A model generated the notes under the pieces. That model was given only the letters and a program-made list of their open reading frames with translations, searched no databases and was not told the DNA's origin. From the NCBI GenBank assembly GCA_031835245.1, contig JAVKOQ010000011.1, positions 1 through 64,000 of the forward strand: a stretch of 64,000 bases of DNA, given 5' to 3'. Below are positions 11,221-26,600 of the stretch, one piece after another (positions within the stretch are counted from its first letter, which is position 1; each line of letters opens with the position of its first letter). Source of the stretch: Balamuthia mandrillaris. Lineage: Eukaryota > Discosea > Longamoebia > Balamuthiidae. Both the position numbers and the translations under genes were made by a program.

Positions 11221-11387
11221 CCCCCTCCTGCACAGCCACAGCGAAAGACGCCCCCGCCGCTCCTAGTCTTTGTTGTTGTTCCTTCCATCGTCGACCGAAG
11301 GTCCTTTTCCCCCTTTTTATCGGTTTTTGGTGGTGCCCTTTTTTTTATTCTGCTTCTTTTCTCATTCAACCACAAAAAAAAAGCCAC

Positions 11388-11397
<10 letters not shown>

Positions 11398-11433
<36 letters not shown>
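11398..11433. repeat. (GA)n microsatellite in the SDHA leader
   Basis: About 17 GA units, 36 bases upstream of the SDHA ATG. It would lie in the promoter or 5' leader. In most introns of the window the sense strand carries CT; here the sense strand carries GA. Confidence 0.85.
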
Positions 11434-11439
<6 letters not shown>

Positions 11440-11469
11440 AGGAGCTCCCTCTTCTTTTTTTTGCATTCA

Positions 11470-14110
<2,641 letters not shown>

Positions 14111-14250
14111 TTCTTGCTAAGCTTGTGCATCCATTTTTTGACTGCTACGAGTCACACCCTTTTATTATCCCTTTATTTTGCAATCCAACAAACAGCTCCA
14201 AATCGCAACATCTCTCTCTCTCTCTCTTCTCCCTTTCTTCCTCCACGCGT

Positions 14251-16018
14251 TTATGTTGAAAATGTTGACAGTAATCCAACCGCACCACCGTCGCACTCCA
14301 CAGCAGGGGCAGCGGGTGGAGGTGATGGGAGGGTAACAACGGATATCCTCCAATGCTCTTCGCCAAGATCTTCTTCGTTTTCATAAATGGTCATCTCAAA
14401 GCGGTGCAGCCGGCCTTTTTCCTGTTGTATGACCAGGTTATCTTTCCCGGTAATGGTCACCTTGATGATAGAATCTTTGTGCTTTTCCCATGCCTCAATC
14501 TTTCTTTTCTCCTCTTCAGTAAAGTCTTCCAGCTCGTCCGTCTCTCTCCACGTATTGCGAGTGCTTGATATTCGAACCCTCTCTTTCCTTCTTCTTTGTT
14601 TCATGTTGGGCTTACGAGGGCTCAGCGTAACGGTTTGAAGCCAGTGAGTCCGGTTGTGGTGGAATTCCTCGATGCCCACACCAACGTTGAACTCGATGCC
14701 CATGTGGATGAGCGGTGGATCCAAAATGTCGTTCTGTTCCCTACCGAGGTCCACATAGCCCTTCCATGTTGTTGTTCTCGATTCCTGGTCTTCCTTCTCC
14801 AGGATCCGCTGTGCCAGCTCTTCCTGCTGAAGCACACCAACGTCAACCAGAATGCCATCCCAGGAAGCCTCCTTCAAGATGGAAGAGGGCAGGTACTTCA
14901 ACCTCACGGTGCTCAGAAGCTCCTTCCAGTCCACTTCCCCACATTGCTCTCGCTGTGTCTTGAATTGGTGGTACGCTTTGAGGATCTGATATTTTTTGTG
15001 CTCGTGTCTCTTCAGGAACGGGAATTTGCTTATTGCCTTCACCACCAACTCTGCCGGTAGCTGAAAGAGAAGATTCTTGTGGAGCACGCTGTCATCGCCA
15101 GCCACATATCCTCTCCTCGGCTTCTTTGTTGCATTTTCTCGTTCTTTCTCTTTTTCCTCTTCCTCTTTCTCCTTTTCTGCTGCTTCTTCTGCTTCATCTT
15201 TGTGGCTGTAGTCAGCGTGCTTGTGGAACAAGCCCTCGCAGAACACCACCACCAGCTTGGTCAAGTTCTCTTCGAATCCTTCTTTCAACTTGGGCAACTG
15301 TTGCCCATATTTCTCATACATTTCGTGCAGCAGAAGGGTGTTGGCCCCTTTGCTTTCCTTGGAGAGGTGGTAGCGAAGCATCTGCGCAACGCAAAAGTCG
15401 GTCAACCAATCGAGCGAAAGAAAGACGGCCGTCTCGAAAAGACTGTACAGTGAAGGTTGCATTCTCTTTCCGTTTTGTTCTTCTTTCTCCTCCTCTTCTT
15501 TATCTTCCTGTTCTTCTCGTTTTCTCTTTGAACCTACTGTAGCGCTAGAAGAGGAAGAGGACAAAGGAGAAGCCTCCACCGGTGAAGAAAAACGAACAGC
15601 GCCGTACTGTGGATCGCAAAGACGATGAAAAAGCTCCTCGTTGTTCAAGTCAACCAAGCCATACAAAGCTTTTACGCATTCTGGTCATCAAGTTCATAAG
15701 CTGATAAGAGAAAAGCCACCCAGGAAAGAAAGAAAGAAAACAAAAGGAGACTCACAAACCAAAAACGGAGGCGGGAGTGATGCGGCCAACGAAAGCGTTT
15801 CGGTCAAGGTCCAACACCAGCGGGCGAGCGTTGGCGTCCTGCCCTGAGCGAAGCCTGAAGTTGAGGCCCGCTCTGAAATAGCCGCTCTGGCAAAGCACGA
15901 GAGAGTGCAGGCTCAAGTCGGGATGGTCGGGCAAGCGCAGCGTCACGTCGCTCATCAGACCATTCTGGAAACCCTCCTCCCCAACGAACCGCAAAAACTC
16001 CTCTGCTCGTTTCTGCAT
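14251..16018 (-). CDS. BTB-BACK domain protein, copy 1
   Basis: BTB/POZ proteins dimerise and often act as substrate adaptors for cullin-3 ubiquitin ligases. Exons 16018-15760 and 15680-14251 give 562 residues. The BTB domain starts at about residue 18 (LMSDVTLRLPDHPDLSLHS), crosses the intron and continues through ECVKALYGLVDLNNEEL. A Ser-rich and Lys/Arg/Glu-rich insert interrupts it, then SLDWLTDFCVAQML and following helices complete it. A BACK-like helical region follows (LLFQLPAELVVKAISKFPFL). The C-terminal 180 residues (WDGILVDVGVL, NRTHWLQTVTL) look beta-rich but are not recognised; a substrate-binding role is inference. The first 1.05 kb is nearly identical to the tandem copy at 17051-18111. 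Confidence 0.8.
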
Positions 16019-16468
16019 CCCTTTGTTGGTGACGTTACGTTGGCTCTCCCTTAAGGGGGCTTCTTTACTGTACAGTTTCCTTCTTTTGTAACAATTAAAA
16101 AATTTTTTCCTTCCTCTAATGAAGCGGTTCCGTTAGAGCCAATGCAAAAGAGAAAGAGCAACATTAAGGGCCGTCCCCGTAACGCAAACAGTTGAAAGAG
16201 GTTTGTTTGTTGTCTTCATGGCTTGGCAAGAGCAGCCCATGAAGACGCCTCTCGAGCACGTAGCTTACGCGTCCTTCAGTTGCTTTTTTTTGGCGGCTTC
16301 AAGGGGGTCTTGCTTTGTTAGGCTGAGCAGCCTGTTATACCAACATTATTTCTATCTTTACCGTCCACAGTGTACAGTTGCAAGACCCTCTTTAACTTGT
16401 TTCTCTCCCACTTGCTTTGAGGTTCAGCTCTCTCATCCTCCGCTTGGTGACTTGTCGTTGTCCGTTTG
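16019..16468. other. Intergenic stretch between the two BTB genes
   Basis: About 450 bases ahead of BTB copy 1. It holds a short AT-rich block near 16080-16115 and no convincing gene. The duplicated homology extends only about 10-40 bases into it beyond the ATG. Confidence 0.5.
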
Positions 16469-18111
16469 CTAGTCGGCCGTTTTCTTCGAGTGCCACTCTT
16501 CGTTCTCGTCCTTGCTCGAGCCATCTGGCTCTTTGGTGTCGGAACCCATAGCGTGCGTCCGACGCAGTGTTTTGGTTTGCCTTTGCTCCAAAACGAGTCC
16601 TTCCTCCTCTTCTTCTTCTTTGGTGCTCCGTTCAGGTTGGATGAATTTCACGCTGAGTGAGATGGTAATGCGTTTCATCTTTATAGGGTTGTAGAGTGTT
16701 ATGAGCGTTGGATGTTCGCTGGGTTCGATGTAGACGCTAGCTCCTTCGCTTTGGGTGCAACTTCTTCTGTGCATCATTGAATATGAGTGCCCACGCATGC
16801 TTCCAAAGAGTTGGACGCGCCGGAGAGGCGCTTTCTTGCCATACCACAGGCTTCTTTCTTCTGGTGTCATCCCGCTGACTACGCTGGTACCAGTGGGGTT
16901 CGCATGTAGTCTGCCATTGATGGCTGGTCCTTGGTATTTCTGGTCCATGTTGGTACTGGAGCCTTCATTGAGCTCTCCACTAGCGCCCTGTTCAGTGGCA
17001 CTTCGGAGCGTATTCACGGCCTGAGCCTTCGGGGTGATGAAGTAACTGCATTACGCTTTGAGGATCTGATATTTTTTGTGCTCGTGTCTCTTCAGGAACG
17101 GGAATTTGCTTATTGCCTTCACCACCAACTCTGCCGGTAGCCGAAAGAGAAGATTCTTGTGGAGCACGCTGTCATCGCCAGCCACATATCCTTTCCTCGG
17201 CTTCTTTGTTGCATTTTCTCGTTCTTTCTCTTTGTCCTCTCCCTCTCTCTCCTTTTCTTCTGCTGCTGCTGCTTCTTCTTCTTCTGCTTCTTCTTCGTCT
17301 TTGTGGCCGTGATCAGCGTGCTTGTGGAACAAGCCCTCGCAGAACACCACCACCAGCTTGGTCAAGTTCTCTTCGAATCCTTCTTTCAACTTGGGCAACT
17401 GTTGCCCATATTTCTCATACATTTCGTGCAGCAGAAGGGTGTTGGCTCCTTTGCTTTCCTTGGAGAGGTGGTAGCGAAGCATCTGTGCAACGCAAAAGTC
17501 GGTCAACCAATCGAGCGAGAGAAAGACGGCCGTCTCGAAGAGACTGTACAGTGAAGGTTGCGTTCTCTTTCCGGTTTGTTCTTCTTTCTCCTCTCCTTCC
17601 TGCTGTTCTCGTTTTCTCTTTGAACCGGCTTCAGCGCTAGAAGAGGAAGAGGACAATGAGGAAGCCTCCACCGGCGAAGAAAAACAAGTAATGGCGTCGT
17701 GCTGCGGATCGCAAAGACGATACAAAAGCTCCTCGTTGTTCAGGTCAACCAAGCCATACAAAATTTTGATGCATTCTGTTGTCAAGATCAGAAGCTGATA
17801 AGAGAAAAGCCACCCAGGAAGGAAAGAAAAAAAATAAAGAAGACTCACAAACCAAAAACGGAGGCGGGAGTGACACGACCAACGAAAGCGTTTCGGTCAA
17901 GGTCCAACACCAGCGGGCGAGCGTTGGCGTCCTGCCCTGAGCGAAGCCTGAAGTTGAGGCCCGCTCTGAAATAGCCGCTCGGGCAAAGCACGAGAGAGTG
18001 CAGGCTCAAGTCGGGATGGTCGGGCAAGCGCAGCGTCACGTCGCTCATCAGACCATCCTGGAAACCCTCCTCCCCAATGAACCGCAAAAACTCCTCCGCA
18101 AGTTTCTGCAT
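16469..18111 (-). CDS. BTB-BACK domain protein, copy 2, stopped early
   Basis: Tandem paralogue of the gene at 14251-16018, with exons 18111-17853 and from 17775. The reading frame stops with TAA at 17051, giving 327 residues that end inside the BACK-like region at HEHKKYQILKA. Copy 1 has TAC (Tyr) at that codon. The same frame stays open downstream of this stop to 16469, encoding about 190 further residues (including TLITLYNPIKMKRITISLS and an acidic tail) that are unrelated to the copy 1 C-terminus. Homology to copy 1 breaks sharply at the stop. The gene may make a short BTB-only protein, be a recent pseudogene, or join the downstream sequence by a splice I could not find. BTB signature: LMSDVTLRLPDHPDLSLHS. 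Confidence 0.65.
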
Positions 18112-18320
18112 CCCTTCCTTGGTGATGCAGCTTAAGTTGGCTCTTCTTCCGTGGTTTGTTTGAGAGGAGCCACGCTACGTTTTTTTTGGATAAGAAAGAG
18201 AAGCGAAAGGTAAATTAATATTTCAAGGAAACGCTGCTTTTTTCATTTTCTGTCGACTATACTGGAAAATATGTTTTTTTCTTAATATTATTTTCAAACC
18301 AAAAAGAAAAATGAAGCGCT
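18112..18320. other. Spacer between BTB copy 2 and the RUN gene end
   Basis: About 210 bases holding the promoter of BTB copy 2 and the 3' end of the RUN/coiled-coil gene. AT-rich from 18205 on; no gene seen. Confidence 0.5.
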
Positions 18321-21300
18321 TCATCTTCGGCGTCCTCCTCGACTGCCACCAACACCACCACGCCTCGCGCCAGAGCCAACCGATGCTGATGATGGTAGTG
18401 ATGATGAATATGGGGAGGATGGCAAGCCGGTGGCAGCACGTTGTGGTCGTGAAGGTGTAGACGCAGCAGCAGAAGGAGAAGAAGAAGGCGAGGCAGAAGG
18501 CAAAGTGAATGTGAGAGGACGTTCGGTCTCGGGTACCTTCCGCCCGATCTTCTCAAGCTGCCGTATCATAGCTTCCAACGTAAGCTTTAGCGTTTGGTTG
18601 GTGTCCTGCAAGCTTTCGTTCTCCATCTCTACTCTCTTCAAGTCCATTCCAGTGCGCTCCAGCTTTTCAATGTACTCGCTGTCCAACTCCTTCAGAGCGG
18701 TTTCCTTGGTGTCCAGCTCTTCCTTCAACTTGGCCACTTCCTGAGAGAAAGCCAGTTCCTTCTCGTCCCAATCCTGTTGAAGCTCTTTGATCCTGTTTCT
18801 CACGACCAACACTTCTTGGTCGCGGATCTGCAACGAGGTCTTCACATCCTCCAACTCGTCCTCTTTCTCTTTCAGTCCATCTTCCAAAGAACGAATATGT
18901 TCTGCTTTCTTCTGGATCATGTTCTGACATTCATCCAACCGATGTTCTTGATCATCTTTCTCCTGTTGCAGTCGTCGCAACTCCTCTTCTTTATCTTTGA
19001 GCAGCTGCATCCTTCCGGTTAGCTCTTCTTCTTTGCGTTCCAGTTGTTCGTTCAAATCCAACACAGCACTTTCCTTTTCGTTCAGCATTTGTTGGATAGA
19101 TCTCACTTCAGCCGCTCGTTCTTCTACTTGTTGTTCTTTTTGCTGCAGTTGTTCTTCTAATTCTTTTGTTTTGTTCTCCAATTGTGCCATTTGTTGCACC
19201 ATTGCTGCCTTCTCTTTAGCGAACTCTGCGTCGGATTGAGTGTAGGCTTCGATGTCTTGTTCCTTCTTTTCAAGTTGAGAGCGTATCTCTGCGATGGTGG
19301 CTTTGGCGTCAGCTTCGTTCTGAGCGAGTTGCTCGAGTTGGCTCTCTTGCTCTTCTATTCTCTGTTCCAACGAGGTTTTGGTTTCTGCCAGTTGTTGCTC
19401 TGTTTCTTTTAACAAAACCGCAAACTCCTCAATTTTTTCTCGTTCAGTGTTTAACTCTTGTCGAATCGTCTGTTCTGATTCTTTAGTGCGCTGGATGTCG
19501 TTTTGAAGATTCTCTATTTGTTCCTGATGCGCTTCTTTCATCTGGTTCATTTCGGCAATCAAAGACTCGACTCGCTCTTCAGCTTTCTGCCTTTCTTCTT
19601 TTTGTGTGCTCAGCTCTCGCTTGACATCTTCCAGTTCAGCGATTAAGTTTTCTTCGCGATGCTTAGCTTCGTTGAGTTGAGTGTCGTTTTCGTCGTGTGC
19701 CTGACGGATTTGTTCCAATTCTCTTTCCAACAGTTCTTTCTCGGCTTGAAGAGCGTCAGTCCGTTGGGTATACTCCGTCTCACGATCGTTCCATTTTCTC
19801 TGAAAGTTTTGCAAAATTAATTCTTTCTCTTCTATCGTATTTTGGAGGGTCTCTTCGATGCTTGAAGTCTTTTCTTGAAGAGCAGCAAGTTCAGCCGTCA
19901 TCTTTTCGATTTCTTTGCTTTTCTCTTCTTCTTTTTGTATCGACTGTTGAGTTACCTCCTCCAACTTGTGTTCTTTCTCTTTCGCTGCTTCCTTCAACTC
20001 TTTCAATTCATTTTCACTTTGTTCTAATTCTTCCTTTAATGTTGCTATTTCTTGCGCTTTTTGTCGTGCGTCGTTCTTGGCTGCTTCCAACTCTTCCTCT
20101 TTCTCCTTAGCTTCTCTTTTCACTGCTTCCAGTTCCTCTTCCACCTGTTTCTTCTCTTTTGTTATCTGCTCCAGCGCTTGCTTATTTTGTTCTAGCTCTT
20201 TCTTCGCTTCCTCCAATCCTTGTCCGTTTTGCTCTGCCGAGTGCTTCAACACTTCTAATTCGTATCCTTTCTGTGCTGCTTCTTTCTTCGCTTCTTCCAA
20301 TTCTTCTTCCTTTTGCGTTGCTTCTTTCTTTGCCTCTGCTAATTCTCCTTCCTTTTCCTTCGCCAGCTTTTTGGCTTCTTCCAATTCTTGTTCGTTTTGC
20401 TCTGCCGTTATCTTCAACTGCTCCAATTCTTCTTGTTTCGCCTTCGCTTCCTTCCTTGCTTCTTCTAATTCCTGCTGCTTCTGCTCCACTTCTTGCTTTG
20501 CTGCCGCTAATTCTTGCTCACCACGTTCTGCTTTGTACTTCAACGCTTCCCATTCTCTTTCCGTTTGCTCAGCCGCTTTCTGCAACTCTTCGATACGTGC
20601 CAAGTGTTCTTCGACTCTCTTTTCCAAATCTTCTTTCTGTTGGTTAATACTGGTAACACGCTCTTGATTTGCCAGCTGTTGTTTGTTCATACTTGCTTTA
20701 ACCTCTTCTAACTCCTTTCTCAAAGTCGTTATGTCCGTCTCTTTGCTTTGAAGTTGCTCCTTGAACGATTCTTTCTCTTTCTCTGCTTGCTCTTTCCACT
20801 CTCGTCTCTTTTCTTTCTGCAAACGCAACAGTTCGGCGTGTTTGTGCTCCCATTTCTTGAGCTTAGCTTCTCTCTCTGCTAGTTCTTCGTTCAACGAGTT
20901 GAGCATTTGCTCGTCGTTTCGCTCTTCCAGAAAACTGTTCAGCTGCTTTACTTTGCTTTCCTTCTCTGACAATTCTTCGCGCAGACGTTCCATCTCTTGT
21001 TGCTGTGCTTCCATCTCGCTCTCCAGCTGCTCTTTCTCTGCTTTCTTTTCGTTCATGATTTGGTCGATTGTGTTTTCTTTTTCTTTCACTTCTTGCTCTC
21101 TCTTTGCAACAGTGGCTTCTATCTTGCTCAGCTGCTCTCTGAGCTGCTCCATCACTGCTTGAACTTGTTCTGATTTCTCTCTATCCCCTCTTTCCACGTT
21201 TTCTTTGAAGGCCTCAAACTCTCGTTTTTCATCATTCTGCTTTTTTGCGAGTTCTTCCATTTCTGCCTCCTTTGCACTCAACTGCGCTTCCATTTCGGCC

Positions 21301-23380
21301 AACCGCTTCTCCATTTCTTCTTTTTGCTGTTGTTCCTTATGTTCGTATTCCTGTCTCAGTCTTTGTTGCTCCTCTTCTTTTTGGGTGACACGATCCTCAG
21401 CTTTTTGCAACTCAATTGTCATCGCTAAAAGTTGCGCAGACAGTTGCGACCGTTCTTCATGTTCTTTGGTCAACTGTTGTTCTGTAGACTCCATTTCTTG
21501 TCTTACAGCCTCCAACTGTTGCTCCAAAGCAGCGACCGTAGCTTCACTTCTCTTCTTCAGCTCTTCGCTCTCGCTGTCTGTCTTGGTTTGTGAGTTGGCA
21601 CGTTCTTGTTCCATTTCTTGATACAGAGCTTCCTTCTCTTGTTGAAACTGACTCTCTCTAGCATCCCACTTTTCTTTAAACTTGTCCACTAACAACTGTT
21701 TTTCTTGCAGGGTGAGATCAAGTTGGTTTCGTGTATCTTCCACTTCTTGGGTTGTTCTCCGCTGCTCTTCTTCCAAAGTTGTAAGCTTTTGGATCGCGGA
21801 CTCTTTCTCTACCATCGCTGCTTCTAGTCGCTGCTTCAGGTCGTGCAAGATATTCTCTTCTACTTCTTTTTCTGCTTTTGCTTGGTTTTGCGCGTCAATA
21901 GCAGTTGATAACTGCGCGCGCAGGATCTGCAGCTCTTCCTCTTTACCTTGCAACTCGCCTTGCAAAGCAGCCACTCTGTCATCATTGTAACCTCTCTTCA
22001 CCTCTCCAGCTTCTCCTTCTTCCTGTTCTTCGTTATTCGGCTTCTCTTTTAGCTGTGCCTGTTCTTGTTGCAGCCGTTCCAATTGTGTTGATTTCTCGTG
22101 CAGTTGCGCTCGTAGCTCAGAGATATCTCCATCCTTGATTTCCAACGTCTTTTTGAAGATGTTGAGCTGCATTTCTTGTTCCTCGTAGGCTTTCGTTAAC
22201 ATTTCGATCTCTGCCATTTTGACCTCCAACAACTTGGCTTCTTGTGATGCAGAGGACGTTGTTGAAGGCTTTGGAGGAGTGGTAGGTGTGCTGCGAACCG
22301 CGTTGTTGATGAGGCTTTTCCAGTTCTTGGTAGGCGTGCTGAAGAAACTGTTCAATGCACCACCGCTGCCGTCGTCGTCACCTCCTCTGCCCTCATCACC
22401 ACCCTCCCCCATGTTGTCTGGTGAATGTTGATCTGCTGTTGCTTCGTTACTTTTTCCAGTGCTGGACTCGCCAGCATCCCCTGCCCCTTGTGGAGATACT
22501 AAAACCTCTCCGTTAGTTTTGTGGTGATGCTCTCCATTGTCCAGAGAAGGATGGAAATGGCTAAGGTCGGAGGGAAGCTTGTCAAAGTCGACGCTCTTGA
22601 AGGATATGGGCACGGTCAACACCTCCAGTGGAGCCAACACTCCCAAAAGCATTTGCACTTGATCCGCATTTCTAAGCAGAGCATCGTCTGAGTAGTACTT
22701 GCTAAAAACATTTCCATCAGCAGCGAGAACGAAACCAAATACAGAAGAAGCATGCGAAGAGGAGGAGGACAGAGGACAACGAAAACCAGTGCCAGAACGA
22801 GACTAACAAGGACAGAGAATACGCTTACCTCATCAAGCCTGAGTCGCCTACAAGAGCCATAATGAGCTCCTTGAGGCGTTTCTCTTTGAACGCCAGGCGA
22901 AGCCACAGGCGGCCTTTACCCTTGCTGGTCTTGGCTTTGGGAAAACCGCTGACCGCGTTCATCATCTTCTTGACCTCAGCTGTAGGCTTCACCTTGGTTA
23001 TGTTCTCCAAAAAATCGAAAAAGTCACGCGGCGAATCCGACCAAAAGGACTTCTTTTCTGTTTTTTTTTTAAAACAATTTTTCAGTGTGCAACAAGAGAA
23101 GAAACGCATCAGAGGCAAAAAGAAATGAGATCTCGTGAGATTCCGTTTGCGTAGAAATGGCGGCAGTCACAAACAAACCTTTCCGTAATCCATGACTAAG
23201 AACAGCTTCCAGCACGCAAAAGAAATGGTCGTACTGCTCCATGGTGGCGTTCATGGTGTTGGAGTTGCCACACGTGTCCAACAGCACTTGAAACGTTTGC
23301 AGCACCTCCTCCTGCAGCTGCTTGATTTCATTCACTTTGTCCGCCTCTAGTACGGAAGGCTGGGGCTCCGGCTCCATCAT
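18321..23380 (-). CDS. RUN domain plus long coiled coil (RUFY/FYCO1-like)
   Basis: RUN domains bind small GTPases or motors; RUN/coiled-coil proteins tether endosomes and autophagosomes to traffic machinery. Exons 23380-23179, 23057-22829 and 22701-18321 give 1,603 residues. The RUN domain spans about residues 15-190: YDHFFCVLEAVLSHGLRK, SFWSDSPRDFFDFL, GKGRLWLRLAFKEKRL and KYYSDDALLRNADQ match conserved RUN blocks. After a disordered acidic linker, about residues 290-1510 form one continuous Glu/Lys/Gln-rich heptad coiled coil with degenerate EEAKKEA-type repeats. The tail is Pro/Ser and Gly/Arg-rich ([12 protein letters not shown]). I see no FYVE zinc finger or GRIP domain, so it is not a standard FYCO1 or golgin. 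It is divergent from the RCC1-BTB gene across a 279-base promoter. The start ATG is doubled (MM). Confidence 0.85.
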
Positions 23381-23538
23381 CTTTGTTTTTTTTTTTTTGT
23401 TTTTGGGGCAGAGTATTACCGTTGGTCCATCCAGCAAAACCCCCACCACCGCGCTTCTCTTTCTTCTTCGCTTTTCTCCTTTTCCTTTTTATTTTTTGTT
23501 CGGCTTTTCTGTAGACATGTCATTTTTCGTCGACATGT

Positions 23539-23630
23539 TGACGTAACCAGTTTCCTGCTGACGTAATACTGATGATGTCACTAAGGGAATTTGAAGAATG
23601 AAACGCTATGACATGATTCGAATGACGTCA
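23539..23630. promoter_or_regulatory. Cluster of TGACGTCA-like sites in a divergent promoter
   Basis: Four related octamers lie in 92 bases: TGACGTAA at 23539 and 23559, TGATGTCA at 23573, and the perfect palindrome TGACGTCA at 23623-23630, ending 29 bases before the RCC1-BTB ATG. TGACGTCA is the site of ATF/CREB-type bZIP factors in other eukaryotes. Placement between two divergent genes suggests shared control; the binding factor is unknown. Confidence 0.6.
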
Positions 23631-23659
23631 TGCTGGAAACTTCACGAAATGACGAAGCC

Positions 23660-26600
23660 ATGGCAAGGAGTAGCGGAGAGCGAGCACAATGGGTGGCCGG
23701 ACGTTTCTGCGAAGCGGCTCGCTTTGCGGTGAAAAAAAGTTCCGTGCAGCGAATTGTGCTGGATGGGGAAAATTGCGAGCGTCGGTTCGTTTATTTGTTT
23801 GGCAGGTCATTTTTTCTTTCCTTAACGTATTTCTTTCTTTGTTTTTTTGTGTTAAAAGCGCAACAAAAGGGTGAGTGAGATTGATTAAGGGGAGAAGCGG
23901 AGATGTCTGGTACATGGCCCATCTGATTTTTGTTCCTTGGTACGTTCTAACCATACCATTACTCTTCCTTCTTTGTTTGGCCATAGTTCATAGTTGGGGA
24001 ACCGGAAAGTTGGGAGAGCTAGGAGCTGGGGAACACCAAGAAGCCCTGGACCCGCTCCTCCTGGAATACTTTCGTGGCAAACGCATCTGCTCCGTCAGCT
24101 GTGGAGAGCAACACTCCCTTGCTGTGACCGACACCGGAGATGTATACGTATGGGGCCGAGTGAGAGAGGTAATTTCTTTTCGCCCATTCCCTTTTTCACC
24201 CCTCTCTGTGTGTTCAGCTCTTTTCCTTCGCTTTCTCTTTGGTAACACACCTTACTTCAACACAACAATAGGGGCAATTGGGGAATGGAGAAAGGATGCC
24301 GTTCGTATCGCTTCCAACGCAGGTATGGACGCTGCGCCACGAGCGTGTCACGATAGCCACCTGCGGGTGGTACCACAACATGGTGGTAACCCAGTCGGGC
24401 AATGTCTACCAGTGGGGCAAGCTCTTCAAGTACGATGAGGACGCCAAGACGAGGGAGTACTTTGGCATGGCCGTCCGCCTCTCCGGCCTCGGGGAGGACA
24501 CGCAGCGAGAGCAGACCAAGCAGATGCTCGACCGCTCCCTCCATCAGTACTATGCTGCGGATAGCAACCCGGAGGACTGGAAGGAGAGCCAGCAGGTCCA
24601 AAACTTTGGTCGCTTCACTCCCTACCTGCAGAGCACGCCGGAGCTGGTGCGATGGCCCTTTGGCCCTGGCCAGAAGCGAAGGATCACGTCGATAGCGGCT
24701 GGGTACTCCTTCTCCATTGCCGTCACGGACCAGGGCGAGGTCTATGCCTGGGGCTTCAATGATAAGTGCCAGTTGGGGTTAGGACATCGTTACAGTCAGC
24801 CTATCCCGCAGAGAATCACCTCCTTGGCCAACGTCCGCATAGTGGCTGCTGCCTGTGGACAACAGCACACGGTCTTGCTTTCTGATCAGGGCGAGGTTTG
24901 GAGCTTTGGTTTGTTTCTCCTTCTTGTCTCTGTTCATCTTTCTTTTTCTTCAGCGTTTATCTTCTGCTTTTTCTTACGGGTTGAGTTTTGTTTTTTTGGT
25001 TCACAATGAAGGTTTGGGAGTGTTTGGCCAGTTGGGGCATGGACAAATCCACAGCGAGAGTAGACCAAGGAGGATAGAGTCTCTGATGCCTCCCGAAGAA
25101 GGCTACCCTGAGAGACAAGGAGAGCGCATTGTACAAGTAGCATGTGGATCTCATCATACATTGGCCTTAGGTGTAAGCGGTGTGGTTTGGACTTGGGGAA
25201 GTGCTGAGTATGGCCAACAGGGAGGCACCAACGCTTACGAGGATTGGGCAACTGGTTAGTGTTCTTTCTTCCTTTCTTTCCTGCTTAGTGCTTAGTTACT
25301 TCTTTCCTCCTCCTAACTCGCGTTTCAAACAAAAAACATAATAACAGAACGTGCTGGTAAATCAGCAATGCTCGTGAACTCTACTCCTAGGCGACTGGCA
25401 GGTGCTTTTCATGGAAAGCATGTGTGCAAGATCACCTGCGGCCATCTGTACAACGTAGCATTGACTGTCGATGGAGGCGTTTGGACTTGGGGCTGGGGAA
25501 GGTACGTTTGTATTCCGTTTAGCTATTGCCCACTTGTGTTTAGTATTTCTCTTCTATTTTACTAATTTCATTTTGTGTTGATATTTATTTTTATAGCTAC
25601 GGGGTTTTGGGACATGGTAACCATCGATTCCAACTTGTGCCCAAGCAAATAAGAAGGCTCGGAGGAGAGCAGATCACTTTCGTTTCAGCGGGCTCCAAGC
25701 ATTGCCTTGCTGTTAACGCTGGTTCCTCTACCACCTATGCGTTTGACTTTAAGCTCGCCCTCAATAACCCCAAGTTTTCTGATCTTACTTTCGTATGTGA
25801 AGGCAAACGCTTTTATGCTCATAAGGTTTACTCTCTCTTCCTTCCCCATTGTATTTTTCTCTCCTCTCTTTTTGCTTTGCTCATGCCGATTCTCCATTCC
25901 TATAGGCGATAGTTTTCCCTCGTTCCTGGTACTTAAAGGCAATGGTTCTTCTGTCCAGCCGCTTCCGCCCTGTTTCCAAACTTGAAGGAGAAGAACAGTC
26001 TGGTGCTGCTTCTTCGGCCAAAACACAAGAGGAAGAAGTGATAGCCATAAAGGGAATGCGTCACCAGATCTTTGCAGCCATTTTGTTCTACCTTTACACC
26101 GATCATCTTCGCGTAGCTCCTCACATGGTGGAGGCCGTTCTCAGAGTTGCCAGACGTTACCGCCTGGAGCGCTTGCAGGGTCTTTGCCAGAGCCTGCTAC
26201 TTACAGAGGAAGAGGCGCAGACCTTCAAACCTCCCCCCTCTGCCTTCCATGATGACATGCTCGCTGCTCTTGCTTCTGCTGAAACGGCCGACGTCGTTTT
26301 TCAACTCACCAACAATACCGATGAAGAAGGAAAGGATAGCACGCCAACTGTGACGAATATCTACGCACATCGCATCATCCTGTCTTCTCGCTCCGACTAT
26401 TTCAAGCGTATCTTTATGGGCTCCTTCAAAGAGAGCTGCGATGGGCTCAACATGATCACGTCACAAAAAGGCGGCAGTCACAAGAAACATCAACAGCTGG
26501 TCACTGTTCCCATCGAGGACATGTCCCCAAAGATCTTCATCGCTATGCTCGAGTACATCTACGCTGGACGAGTTTCTTCTTCGTCGCCATCATCTCCTGA

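Noticed and set aside
18430-22431. Many long plus-strand frames antisense to the RUN/coiled-coil gene
   Set aside because: Coiled-coil codon bias leaves the antisense open (Ser/Cys/Leu-rich); no domain recognised and the minus strand has full RUN motifs.
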